Part shown: in pieces, positions 9,375 through 17,390 of the stretch
Numbering within the stretch: position 1 is the stretch's first letter
How the letters are laid out: every line of letters starts with the position of its first letter
Assembly (NCBI GenBank): GCA_002698785.1
Contig: PAAG01000029.1
Span: forward strand, 35,421 to 99,420
Origin: Verrucomicrobiales bacterium
GTDB taxonomy: Bacteria > Verrucomicrobiota > Verrucomicrobiia > Verrucomicrobiales > DEV007
DNA length: 64,000 nt
Reading direction: 5' to 3'
Position numbers and translations under genes: made by a program
The notes under the pieces: generated by a model
What the model saw: only the letters and a program-made list of their open reading frames with translations
The model's database searches: none
Told to the model about the DNA's origin: nothing

Positions 9375-10874
9375 ATGAAAGGTCCCACTACTTTACTTAC
9401 ACGGTGCGTCACACTACTCCTTTTTCTGATCACATCGACAGTGGTTTCTCGATCTGCGGATGTGACGGTTCAGAATGGGAATGCTTCTGGTCCCGGCTCT
9501 CTCCTTCAGGTCGTGTCGGATGCCGACCCTGGGTTTGTTATCGATTTTCACCCTGATCTATCGGGGGAAACCATTCCCATATCCGTTCCTATTGGCATCA
9601 CCAAGAACCTCACCATTGACGGCAGGTCACTCACCAATCCGGTAACCATCACCGGCCAGGGAGTAAGACGCCTGATGACAGTTACTGGTGGAGCAGAGAT
9701 TACCGTTCGCTCTGTCATCTTCACCGATGGGGCTGCAGATTCCGCTACGGATGGTACAAACCCCGCAGACGGGCAAAGTGGGGGCGCTTTCACTGTCATC
9801 GGCTCCGGGAGTACCCTCACCCTCATAAACTGTTCTGTTCAGAACAATCGTGCAGGTGAAGGGGGCAGTCAGACCGGTGGAGGAAGTTCCAATTCGGGCG
9901 GGAACGGTGGAAATGGTGGGGCGATTTCGGTAAGCTCCGGCGCTTTATTGAATATTATCGGCTGCACCTTTGTAAGCAACTATGCTGGAGACGGCGGAGA
10001 CGGAATTGCTCCTGCCAGCGACGCGGGGAACGGTGGCAGAGGAGGGGCTATCTACGCAGTCACCGCAGACATTACCATCATCAACAGCACGTTTTCAGGC
10101 AATATTGCAGGGGACGGAGCAACTGATGGGGAAGCTCCGGGTTTTGGCGGAGAAGGAGGAGCCATCTTTCTGCTTTCATCTAGTCTCATCGCCTGCAACT
10201 CCACTTTCACTGCTAACCTTGGTGGCGACGCGGGCGGGCCGACAACCGGAGGAAGCGGAGGCGCCATATTTGCCTCTTCTTCTGACACCGAGCTGGGCAA
10301 TACCATCGTAGCCGGAAACTCGAAAGGAAGCGGAAACGGAGCCGAGATCAGCGACGATATTCTGGAAACCGGGGGAACCATTCTTTCCCTGGGCGGAAAC
10401 TGCATTGGGAGCAACCGAACGATCGACACCGAGTTTCCAGTCGTGAACATGAACGGAGATCTCGTCGGGACTGCTGGCGCTCCTTTCGATCCGCAGCTCT
10501 TCGCTTTGCAGGACAATGGCGGGAAGACTCTTACACACGAACCGTTGCCGAATTCCCTCCTCATAGGAGCAGGGAATCCCATGATTCTCCCGATGGACGC
10601 TTTTGATCTCGACGGAGATATGGATGTCATGGAATCCCTTCCCATCGATCAGACCGGTAGATCACGCATCGGCGGGGGAGCACTCGATATCGGGGCTATT
10701 GAATACGTTGAACCGGTTGTCAACGATAACGCAGTCCTGAAATCTCGCCTGAAACGCAAAATCAAAAAACTGCTCAAGCGAGTCAAGAAGCTCAAAAAAG
10801 CTGGCAAACGAACAGCAGCCAAGCGGGTAAAGAAGAAAGTCCGCAAGTTTAAGAAGCGATTGCGCGCCCTCTGA
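9375..10874 (+). CDS. secreted beta-helix protein with choice-of-anchor Q-like end and basic tail
   Basis: Predicted exported protein of 499 residues. The signal peptide runs to about residue 27 (ends SRSA). The body is a Gly/Asn-rich right-handed parallel beta-helix with recurring strand patterns (GGAFTVIGSGSTLTLINC, GGAISVSSGALLNIIGCTF, GGAIYAVTADITIINSTF, GGAIFLLSSSLIACNSTF). Near the end is the block typical of choice-of-anchor Q proteins (DNGGKTLTHEPLPNSLLIGAG, then GGGALDIGAIEY). The last 45 residues are extraordinary, with 26 Lys or Arg interspersed with Leu/Val in a helical spacing. The tail could bind an acidic surface polymer or act as a sorting signal (inference). The ATG at 9375 starts a good signal peptide; a TTG at 9345 in frame is less likely. 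Function of the beta-helix is unknown. Confidence 0.75.
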   Translation: MKGPTTLLTRCVTLLLFLITSTVVSRSADVTVQNGNASGPGSLLQVVSDADPGFVIDFHPDLSGETIPISVPIGITKNLTIDGRSLTNPVTITGQGVRRLMTVTGGAEITVRSVIFTDGAADSATDGTNPADGQSGGAFTVIGSGSTLTLINCSVQNNRAGEGGSQTGGGSSNSGGNGGNGGAISVSSGALLNIIGCTFVSNYAGDGGDGIAPASDAGNGGRGGAIYAVTADITIINSTFSGNIAGDGATDGEAPGFGGEGGAIFLLSSSLIACNSTFTANLGGDAGGPTTGGSGGAIFASSSDTELGNTIVAGNSKGSGNGAEISDDILETGGTILSLGGNCIGSNRTIDTEFPVVNMNGDLVGTAGAPFDPQLFALQDNGGKTLTHEPLPNSLLIGAGNPMILPMDAFDLDGDMDVMESLPIDQTGRSRIGGGALDIGAIEYVEPVVNDNAVLKSRLKRKIKKLLKRVKKLKKAGKRTAAKRVKKKVRKFKKRLRAL

Positions 10875-10909
10875 GAGTGGCCCACCTCTCCTTGTATCTG
10901 GTAAGAATA

Positions 10910-11173
10910 ATGGCCCTGCTCTCTTTCACTACTAACGCACTTGCTCTTGGCGCGCCCGGCGCTCAGGAGATGGTCGTGATCTGTCTTATTTTGGTGCTCA
11001 ACTTAGGTGGGCTCTTTGCCATGATCTGGGGAATCATCCACGCGGTGAAGAATCCTACCCTGACCGAAAACGAGCGTCTTATTGCCATTCTGCTCTGCGT
11101 ATTGCTCGGCCTTATTGGGGCGCTTATCTACTACTTTGCTCTTCGCAACGGGTCAAAGGGAGAGACCGACTAG
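10910..11173 (+). CDS. small membrane protein, PLDc_N-like
   Basis: Short integral membrane protein of 87 residues with an N-terminal signal-like segment and two hydrophobic helices (MVVICLILVLNLGGLFAMIW and LIAILLCVLLGLIGALIYYF). The pattern W-x-I-I-H then LLG-x-IG-x-LIYYF matches the PLDc_N family, the membrane piece found at the N-terminus of cardiolipin synthases and in many stand-alone proteins of unknown role. No phospholipase D catalytic motif is present. A GTG at 10877, three bases after the previous stop, is an alternative start that would couple it to the upstream gene. A run of ten C follows the stop at about 11179. Confidence 0.6.
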   Translation: MALLSFTTNALALGAPGAQEMVVICLILVLNLGGLFAMIWGIIHAVKNPTLTENERLIAILLCVLLGLIGALIYYFALRNGSKGETD

Positions 11174-11241
11174 TCTTTCCCCCCCCCCTTAAGATTCAGC
11201 TAAGCACGACCATCTTCAGCGCAGAGAAATGAATACGCTGA

Positions 11242-11260
11242 TTTCGCGAAGTAATGTCAG
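11242..11260. repeat. 19-bp exact dispersed repeat, copy 1
   Basis: TTTCGCGAAGTAATGTCAG. The identical sequence is found at 13363-13381 in the same orientation. It starts with the palindrome TTTCGCGAA. It lies past the 3' end of the diguanylate cyclase gene. Confidence 0.8.
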
Positions 11261-11292
11261 TTACGGAAGAATCTTTGAAAAAATCAGCCTCT

Positions 11293-12696
11293 CTAACTGC
11301 AAATGACCTGATCTTTCCCGTTTTCTTTGGCTTCATAGAGGGCATTGTCCGCTCGGGCTAAAACTTCTTCCAGAGATTCATTCTTCTCAACATCCGTCAT
11401 TGCAATGCCGATGCTGACGGTTACTCGGGCAACTGATCCGCCTGCAGGCGATACGGATATCGTCTTGGCTTCCTTTTGAAAGCGGCCAGCCGTTTTGGCG
11501 GCCTCATCTATGGACATTCCAGGGAGAAGCACCGCAAACTCTTCGCCCCCGATTCTACCGAAAATGTCTTCCTCTCGGAGTAGCTCTGAGAAAGCTCCGA
11601 CCAAGCCAACCAGGACACTGTCTCCCAGGGCATGACCATATTGGTCATTGAGTTGTTTGAAGTCATCAACATCAACCATTAAGACTGACAGAGGAGTCTT
11701 GGAAGATTTGGACTCCATCAGGAGATCTTCTCCACGATCAAAGAATGCTTTGCGGGAAAGAGAGCGCGTGAGATCATCGTGGGTTGCCGAGTAATGCAGC
11801 TTTCTTAGCAGTTCCGTCTTTGCTCTGTTAATGCTCGCTACTGTCAATGGGCCGAGTGCCAGTAGGGTAATGCCGAGGCGGAGCGATGTCATCGACTGCA
11901 TGAAATCGTCTTCAAGTGGGATGGGTAGAAACCCAGCCGAAATGGCGATCAATAACCACATACATAGAAGCATTGTCAGGACCGCAGAAGTGAATAGCCC
12001 ATAGCTCAGCGCGCACCAGAGCAACGCTGTTATCGGGATTGCGATTGCTCCCGGACCGCCGATAAGTTCAGTCGCCGCAATCGAAGCTAACAAAGCGATA
12101 AAAGGTGCTGCGGAACGCCAGCCAATGTCCTCTTTCTGAAAATAAAAGCGCTGTTGCCTTTCATTCGAATATCTGGGAAACGTGAACAGGACTGGCAGAA
12201 TTACGATACTGTTAACCAGTTCGGTAGCAAACCAGAACCAGAAACCCTCTGCCCAGGATTTATCGAAGAGAATGGGTGCCGTCCCGCTACCAACCGCCGC
12301 AGCTGCGAATGCTGCTATAGCGCATACAGTAAGAAGTCTGAGAACAGAGAGGGGATTTTGAAGGTGTAGATCTTTCGCTGAATGTCTGCGAAACAAAAGC
12401 CATCCTGTCAAAGCGCCAGCTACATTGCCCGCCGTCAACCAGGCAGTGGCTAACCATGTGCCGCCTGTAAGCAGGTCGGCTAAAAAATACCCTACTATTG
12501 CGGCGATCCATCCCAAGGGAGTAGCGAGTCGAGGCCAACGGACCATCATCCCGAGAAGGATCGCGTTTGCAGGCCAGAATGCGGCGAGAAAATCTAGAGG
12601 TCGTGTAAGGATCCCGAAAAGGGATGCCGCGCAGATGATTGCCGCGACGATGAATGCGTCGAAAATACGAAACCAACCTGTTGGAGTGGAAGGCAT
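11293..12696 (-). CDS. MASE1-like membrane diguanylate cyclase (GGDEF)
   Basis: Membrane-bound enzyme of 467 residues that should make c-di-GMP from two GTP. The first about 300 residues form eight or so membrane helices of the MASE1 sensor type (LDFLAAFWPANAILLGMMVRW; ADLLTGGTW). The C-terminal GGDEF domain has the active-site signature GGEEF at 383-387. Five residues before it, RxxD (REED) forms the inhibitory I-site, so the enzyme should be active and feedback-inhibited. The DDFKQLND magnesium site is intact. Ten bases separate its start from the stop of the small upstream gene, so the two are probably co-transcribed. Confidence 0.9.
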   Translation of the reverse strand: MPSTPTGWFRIFDAFIVAAIICAASLFGILTRPLDFLAAFWPANAILLGMMVRWPRLATPLGWIAAIVGYFLADLLTGGTWLATAWLTAGNVAGALTGWLLFRRHSAKDLHLQNPLSVLRLLTVCAIAAFAAAAVGSGTAPILFDKSWAEGFWFWFATELVNSIVILPVLFTFPRYSNERQQRFYFQKEDIGWRSAAPFIALLASIAATELIGGPGAIAIPITALLWCALSYGLFTSAVLTMLLCMWLLIAISAGFLPIPLEDDFMQSMTSLRLGITLLALGPLTVASINRAKTELLRKLHYSATHDDLTRSLSRKAFFDRGEDLLMESKSSKTPLSVLMVDVDDFKQLNDQYGHALGDSVLVGLVGAFSELLREEDIFGRIGGEEFAVLLPGMSIDEAAKTAGRFQKEAKTISVSPAGGSVARVTVSIGIAMTDVEKNESLEEVLARADNALYEAKENGKDQVICS

Positions 12697-12706
12697 CGTT
12701 TTCTCA

Positions 12707-13081
12707 TTATGATTTGGAATCTAGAGCAAGCAATTTGGCGCGAGCTTCATCAGCGCTGAATCCCGCCGCCTTTAGCATTGTCATAGCTTTGCCAAAACGG
12801 CGCCTGTAGGACTGGCCATTTTCGCTCGAATCCCTTCGATCCTTGCAGACAACCAACATAGTGCTGCCGCATTGGCAGTTTCTCCAGACTCCAATGCTCT
12901 TCTCCCGGAAATGGGAGGTATCACTCAAATCTGTATCACCCTCAACTGGGGTGGTCCCAGTCAAGAACTGCTCCAAATTCGCGTAGGAGCGGGAGCAGGC
13001 ACAGGCCTGAGGAAAGTCAGACTCATCGATTACCGTAAGCCCATGGTAACGATTAGAGTGAGATGGAGGAAGATGACTCAC
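12707..13081 (-). CDS. small protein with Cys motifs, partner of the diguanylate cyclase gene
   Basis: A 124-residue soluble protein of unknown function, ten bases upstream of the GGDEF gene and on the same strand. Two cysteine motifs are visible: ACACSRSYANLEQFL near residues 27-41 and NCQCGSTMLVVCKDR near 68-82. I associate RNC-x-CGSTL-like segments with small proteins encoded near signalling genes in several phyla, and the four or five Cys could bind zinc or iron. The C-terminal third is helical (RRRFGKAMTMLKAAGFSADEARAKLLAL). The gene pairing suggests a regulator or sensor for the cyclase, but this is inference. Confidence 0.6.
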   Translation of the reverse strand: MSHLPPSHSNRYHGLTVIDESDFPQACACSRSYANLEQFLTGTTPVEGDTDLSDTSHFREKSIGVWRNCQCGSTMLVVCKDRRDSSENGQSYRRRFGKAMTMLKAAGFSADEARAKLLALDSKS

Positions 13082-13362
13082 AGCAAAAGCGGATCGTAAG
13101 AATTACGAGACGCCGAGCATATTGGCAAGTCTATGAGTTTCAATAGGAAACTTGCTTTTCCTGATTTCTAATAGTCGTGAAAAATGGAGTGAGAGCGGTC
13201 AGTGTGGTAATCTTCATGGTTGAGAAGGTGTACGGAAAGACTTGGCCGTCACAAACATGAGAGGGTACTGCTCTTTGGTCTGGAGCCTGGAGACAAAATT
13301 GGGAATTGTGCGAAATACGAGTAGGTCCGAAAAAGGAAAAAAGTCAAAGGTATGGGACGTCC
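13082..13362. other. intergenic stretch, nothing recognised
   Basis: About 280 bases between two minus-strand genes. No open frame with a motif, no strong hairpin and no RNA-like fold is visible. It probably holds the promoter of the Cys-motif/diguanylate cyclase pair and the 3' untranslated part of nothing else. Confidence 0.35.
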
Positions 13363-13381
13363 TTTCGCGAAGTAATGTCAG
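13363..13381. repeat. 19-bp exact dispersed repeat, copy 2
   Basis: Identical to 11242-11260. Here the repeat overlaps the last codons and the stop (TGA, read on the minus strand) of the coiled-coil protein gene, so its right half codes for the C-terminus of that protein. Confidence 0.8.
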
Positions 13382-13863
13382 GCACCAGGTTCCTTGGGAA
13401 CGATGGTAGTGGTACCACCTTTAGCGAGATGTAACACGTGCCCTACTCCGTCTTCAAACGTAATACGGAATACGCCCGTAGGCCCTGAGAGTCGGATGGA
13501 TCCGTCGTCATACAGAGACCAGTTACCGCCTCGTGTCCATTCGGTATGGTAGGCTTCTCCGTTCGACTTGAGAACAAGATCTCCACCGGATTGCCACGTC
13601 CAATAGCGAATCGGGGCAGTGGCATTAGCCGAAGGATTCGCTTCTTCTTTGAGTCGAGTCAGGAGGTTTACGGTCTCCGTATCCTCCTTCTCTTTGTATG
13701 TTTCGAGAAGGGAATCGAGGTCCGCTTGGTATTGCTTTTCGATTTCTGCGATCTGTTGAGAGTGAGATCGGATCAGGTCTCGAACTTCTTTTGGAGGCTC
13801 TGCTTGAAGCGTCGAAGTGAAAGCGAAAAAGGCAATGGTGCAGAATACAAAGAACAGTCTCAT
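13378..13863 (-). CDS. exported protein with short coiled coil, unknown function
   Basis: A 161-residue protein beginning with a clear signal peptide (MRLFFVFCTIAFFAFTSTLQA). Residues about 24-68 form a charged helix with coiled-coil spacing (RSHSQQIAEIEKQYQADLDS, then KEKEDTETVNLLTRLKEE). The rest is a small beta-rich region (RYWTWQSGGDLVLKSNGEAY, GGNWSLYDDGSIRLSG). The helix-then-beta layout is common in secreted Verrucomicrobiota/Planctomycetota proteins of unknown role. A longer start at 13926 would place 21 odd residues before the signal peptide and is rejected. Confidence 0.6.
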   Translation of the reverse strand: MRLFFVFCTIAFFAFTSTLQAEPPKEVRDLIRSHSQQIAEIEKQYQADLDSLLETYKEKEDTETVNLLTRLKEEANPSANATAPIRYWTWQSGGDLVLKSNGEAYHTEWTRGGNWSLYDDGSIRLSGPTGVFRITFEDGVGHVLHLAKGGTTTIVPKEPGA

Positions 13864-14070
13864 AACACGTGTATATAGTTTAATTCGCGTTGAGTGTATC
13901 AATTTTTCATAAGTAGGTAAATACAAATAATTCGGTAGGGGTATGTAGGTGGTTGGCCGGTCGGTTTTTTTCTTTCGCGAGACAGAAGTAAAAGGGCGGC
14001 AGGCTTTTCCTTCGCCTCTAAGATTTCGGGAAAGGAATTTCGAGGACTATCGTCTGAACCTGCATCGGAA

Positions 14071-14559
14071 ATGAGCGAAAAACCAATCCACCCGGAAACT
14101 CGCATCGGACACGTACACCTCAAGGTGGCCGACTTGGAGCGCGCCTTGGATTTTTACTGCGATGTCCTCGGCTTTGAAGTCACCATGCGATATGGCTCTC
14201 AGGCCGCTTTCGTTTCTGCAGGGGGATACCATCATCACATCGGCCTGAACACGTGGGAGAGCGCCGGCGGAGATCCTCCGCCAGCTGGAGCCACAGGACT
14301 CTTCCACGTAGCCATCCTGTATCCGACTCGGGCCGCTTTGGCCGACGCGCTCCGTAGACTCCTGGATGCCGGAGTGAAGCTAGACGGTGCCAGCGATCAC
14401 GGAGTCAGCGAAGCTCTTTACCTCAGAGACCCCGACCAGAATGGCGTGGAACTCTATTGGGATCGCCCACAAAAGGAGTGGCCACATACTCCAGATGGAA
14501 AACTGGAGATGTATACCCACGCCCTTGATCTTCAGTCGCTTCTTTTGGAGAACGAGTAG
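14071..14559 (+). CDS. VOC-family dioxygenase/glyoxalase-like protein
   Basis: A 162-residue vicinal-oxygen-chelate protein. The likely metal ligands can be placed: His in GHVHLKV (about 16), His in GLFHVAI (about 95) and Glu in NGVELYWDRP (about 140). The NGVELYWDRP ending and the split beta-alpha-beta-beta-beta halves fit the catechol-2,3-dioxygenase-like (CatE/YfiE-type) subgroup better than glyoxalase I. The substrate is not deducible. It is a single-gene unit with 200 bp upstream. Confidence 0.82.
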   Translation: MSEKPIHPETRIGHVHLKVADLERALDFYCDVLGFEVTMRYGSQAAFVSAGGYHHHIGLNTWESAGGDPPPAGATGLFHVAILYPTRAALADALRRLLDAGVKLDGASDHGVSEALYLRDPDQNGVELYWDRPQKEWPHTPDGKLEMYTHALDLQSLLLENE

Positions 14560-14885
14560 ATCTCGATCGTTTCGCAGCGCTATAGCCTGTATAATCTCGA
14601 CAGGTGGAGTGTGTTTGTGTTAGTATTGGGTGATTCGAATTCTTTTCTGCCTGCGGTTTATGCCCGAAGCCTTAAGTCCGCGGAATGAGTCGAAATGCAG
14701 CGAAATGCAGCGAAATGATGAGGTGTGAAATAATACAAAATGCACATAGAGAACGAGTTAACTCAGAAATGATGGGAAATCGAAAACTCCATCATTTCCC
14801 ATCATTTTTGAAAAACGCGCCAATTGAGGCTCTCTGTTCAATCGCGTCTCTTGCTGCAATCGAGTTCAAGCGATACAAAAACGCC
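14560..14885. other. intergenic stretch with short repeats upstream of a sulfatase
   Basis: About 325 bases without a gene. It holds two direct copies of CGAAATGCAG (around 14691-14710) followed by CGAAATGATG, and then a perfect 14-bp inverted repeat at 14767-14807. The frame of the sulfatase is open back to 14685, but the extra 67 codons lack any signal peptide and contain the repeats, so they are not taken as coding. Confidence 0.55.
14767..14807. repeat. 14-bp inverted repeat (AATGATGGG type)
   Basis: AAATGATGGGAAAT (14767-14780) and ATTTCCCATCATTT (14794-14807) are exact reverse complements with a 13-base loop. It lies 78 bases before the sulfatase start. The T-run after it is short (five T), so a terminator for the upstream VOC gene, an operator or a repeat-family hairpin are all possible. 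Related AATGATGGG units occur at 60352-60371. Confidence 0.75.
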
Positions 14886-16490
14886 ATGTTACGAAAACTC
14901 AGTTTTTTGATTTGTTTCACCTTCGTTGCGGCGGGATTCACTCACTCTGCTGATCGCCCTAACATTGTCTTTATACTAGCCGACGACCTCGGCTACGGGG
15001 ACATCAAGGCCTTTGGCGGGGAGAAGTGCAACATCGACACGCCGAACTTCGATAAACTTTGTGCGGACGGGATGAAGTTCACCAATGCGCATGTTACCGA
15101 TTCGGTATGCGTTCCCAGCCGAACGTCGGTCATGACAGGAAGGTATGCCTTTCGTTTTGGGAAAGCCGAGCAGGGCGGGCCGTGGGGTTTTACTGGCCTT
15201 CGGTTTCCGACGAGTCAGCACACGCTGGGCGATATGTTCCAATCCGGCGGCTACCACACCGGATATGTGGGGAAATGGCACCTCGGCACTCGAATGACCA
15301 CGACCGACGGAGAAGTGCAGGGGCCCGAGAACACAGATTTCTCAAAACCCATCCAGATCGGGCCCACCGACTATGGATTTGATGAGTGCTTCTTTCTTCC
15401 CGGATCGCTCGATATGTTTCCCTACGCATTCATTCGGGGGAAAGAGTGGCAGGGAAGCGTGACCGCGCAAAAGGGATGGAGCGCTTTCAACCGCGTTGGT
15501 CCCGCTGCTGAAGATTTTATCGATACCGAAGTGCTGCCCGCTTTTTGTGATGAAGCAGGGGAGTATATCAGGGCTCGCGCTGCGGAAAAGAAACATTTCT
15601 TCCTCTTTGTCGCATTGACTGCTCCTCACACACCCACCTCTCCGGAATCTGAGTTCGAAGGGAAAAGTCGTATCGGTATCTACGGCGACTTCGTTATGAA
15701 CACGGACGCTTGCATTGGGCGCGTTCGGGATCATCTCCGCGACGCGGGTGTGGATGAAAATACGGTCATTATGGTTTCCTCTGATCACGGTCCTGGGCAC
15801 TACTCCGGTCGGAAGCGGGAAGCCACCGCCAACCAGATGCAGGAAATGCAGAAAGACGGTCACTACACGACGGGCCCATTTCGTGGCTACAAATTCTCCG
15901 CATACGAGGGCGGGCTGCGAGTTCCGTTTGCCGCTGTCTGGCCTGGAGTTGTCGAGCCGGGAAGCGAGACCAATGCGCTCATCGGCTTGAACGACCTGAT
16001 GGCAACCTGGGCTGAAATTGCAGGAATCGAATTGTCGAATCAGCACGCGCCGGACTCGGTAAGCTTTCTTCCTGTGTTGAATGATTCTTCTACTACGGTT
16101 CGGGACACACTCGTGACCCGAGGCACACGCACAGACGCGTTTCACGATGAAAATTGGAAGCTCATCCTCGGCCCGGGAAGCGGCAGTACTGGGCCATTCG
16201 GGAGCGAAACCAGATCTGACGAGGCATGGAAATCCGCCGTAGAGGCGTTCGGTAGAAAACCGGCAAAGAACGGGGAGCTGTTAGATCCTGTCTTTGTCCA
16301 ACTCTATGACCTCAAAAACGATCCTGGTGAAACGACGGACTTGTCCGCCGACAATTTCGATCAGGTGAAGAAGATGGTGGCCGAATACAGGAAAATTATC
16401 GAAGACGGCAGATCCACGCCTGGTCCGAAACTTCCCAACGATCGCAATGTAACCGTATTCAGGCCGCTGCCATTTGTGATGGAAAAGTGA
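14886..16490 (+). CDS. secreted type I sulfatase
   Basis: Exported sulfatase of 534 residues. The signal peptide ends near residue 20 (THSA). The first strand with metal ligands is NIVFILADDLGYGD. The formylglycine site CVPSR has Cys75 as the residue to be oxidised, followed by TSVMTGRYAF. Further landmarks are GKWHLG, TAPHTP and SSDHGPGHY, the second metal site. Family members cleave sulfate esters from carbohydrates, and this group often acts on algal or host glycans; the substrate is not readable. An anaerobic or aerobic formylglycine-generating enzyme must exist elsewhere. The ATG at 14886 is the only start that leads directly into the signal peptide. Confidence 0.88.
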   Translation: MLRKLSFLICFTFVAAGFTHSADRPNIVFILADDLGYGDIKAFGGEKCNIDTPNFDKLCADGMKFTNAHVTDSVCVPSRTSVMTGRYAFRFGKAEQGGPWGFTGLRFPTSQHTLGDMFQSGGYHTGYVGKWHLGTRMTTTDGEVQGPENTDFSKPIQIGPTDYGFDECFFLPGSLDMFPYAFIRGKEWQGSVTAQKGWSAFNRVGPAAEDFIDTEVLPAFCDEAGEYIRARAAEKKHFFLFVALTAPHTPTSPESEFEGKSRIGIYGDFVMNTDACIGRVRDHLRDAGVDENTVIMVSSDHGPGHYSGRKREATANQMQEMQKDGHYTTGPFRGYKFSAYEGGLRVPFAAVWPGVVEPGSETNALIGLNDLMATWAEIAGIELSNQHAPDSVSFLPVLNDSSTTVRDTLVTRGTRTDAFHDENWKLILGPGSGSTGPFGSETRSDEAWKSAVEAFGRKPAKNGELLDPVFVQLYDLKNDPGETTDLSADNFDQVKKMVAEYRKIIEDGRSTPGPKLPNDRNVTVFRPLPFVMEK

Positions 16491-16588
16491 GTCCCCCGCA
16501 GATTTAGCAGGAACTCGGGCTCATTCGAAGAGAAACCGCTCCCAAACTTCCCCTTGCGTGTCCGCCCTCCCCGTGACACATACCGCCC

Positions 16589-17335
16589 ATGAGTGATTTT
16601 ACAGATCGAGTTGTCGTTGTAACCGGTTCCGGACGTGGAATCGGGAAAGCTATCGCGGCAGAGTTCGTGAAAGCCGGAGCGAAAGTAGCCGTGGCAAGCC
16701 GCACGGAGGCAAATTCGGCAGCCGCAGCGGAAGAACTGAATGCGATGGGACCCGGCTCTGCCAAAGGATACGCAGTCGATATCGCAGACCACGACGCCAC
16801 TGTTGAATTCGGAAAGCAGGTCACGGCAGATCTCGGACCCGTGAGTATTCTGGTTAACAACGCTGGCGTTACTCGTGACGGCTTGGCTCTGCGGATGAGT
16901 GAGGAAGACTGGGATACCGTTCTCGATACGAATCTGAAGGGAGCTTTCAACGCAGTGAAAGCTTTCCAGAGGCAGTTGCTTAAGGCAGAAGATGCCCGGA
17001 TTATCAACATCAGCTCAGTGATTGGCCTGATGGGAAATGCTGGGCAAGCCAACTACGCAGCAAGTAAAGCCGGCCTTATTGGTTTCACGAAGGCCTTGGC
17101 GAAAGAGTTCGCTAGCCGTAAGGTTTGCGTCAATGCCGTTGCTCCTGGCTTTATCGTCACTGATATGACTGGAGAGCTTACTGACGATCAGAAAGACCAG
17201 ATTCAGACAGGCATCCCTCTTGGTTTCCTCGGGGAAACTGAAGACATCGCCAATGCAGTCCTTTTCCTCTCTGATCCTGCTGCTCGATACATCACAGGCC
17301 AAGTCCTCACCGTCGACGGTGGCATGGTAATGTAG
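16589..17335 (+). CDS. fabG: 3-oxoacyl-ACP reductase
   Basis: Short-chain dehydrogenase of 248 residues, the normal FabG length. The NADPH-binding TGSGRGIG motif is near residue 12, NNAG near 88, catalytic Ser in NISSVIG near 140 and YAASK (Tyr/Lys) near 153-157. The ending ITGQVLTVDGGMVM is typical of FabG. It reduces 3-oxoacyl-ACP in fatty-acid elongation. Usual neighbours (fabD, acpP, fabF) are absent; instead pgl follows after 55 bp. Start chosen at the ATG 8 bases after a purine-poor region; no strong ribosome site. Confidence 0.9.
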   Translation: MSDFTDRVVVVTGSGRGIGKAIAAEFVKAGAKVAVASRTEANSAAAAEELNAMGPGSAKGYAVDIADHDATVEFGKQVTADLGPVSILVNNAGVTRDGLALRMSEEDWDTVLDTNLKGAFNAVKAFQRQLLKAEDARIINISSVIGLMGNAGQANYAASKAGLIGFTKALAKEFASRKVCVNAVAPGFIVTDMTGELTDDQKDQIQTGIPLGFLGETEDIANAVLFLSDPAARYITGQVLTVDGGMVM

Positions 17336-17354
17336 GTCCAATGCCTGTTCACTC

Positions 17355-17385
17355 ACTGATCACGGATAACTAATTACCGACTACT
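17355..17385. repeat. dispersed repeat related to 60310-60340
   Basis: Read on the minus strand, this 31-base stretch matches the AGTGATCGGTAATTAGTGAT-type repeat after gspE at 26 of 31 positions by my alignment. It lies in the short gap between fabG and pgl. Confidence 0.55.
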
Positions 17386-17390
17386 GCACT

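Noticed and set aside
14685..14885. N-terminal extension of the first sulfatase
   Set aside because: Contains direct repeats and a hairpin, and would bury the signal peptide behind 67 residues.
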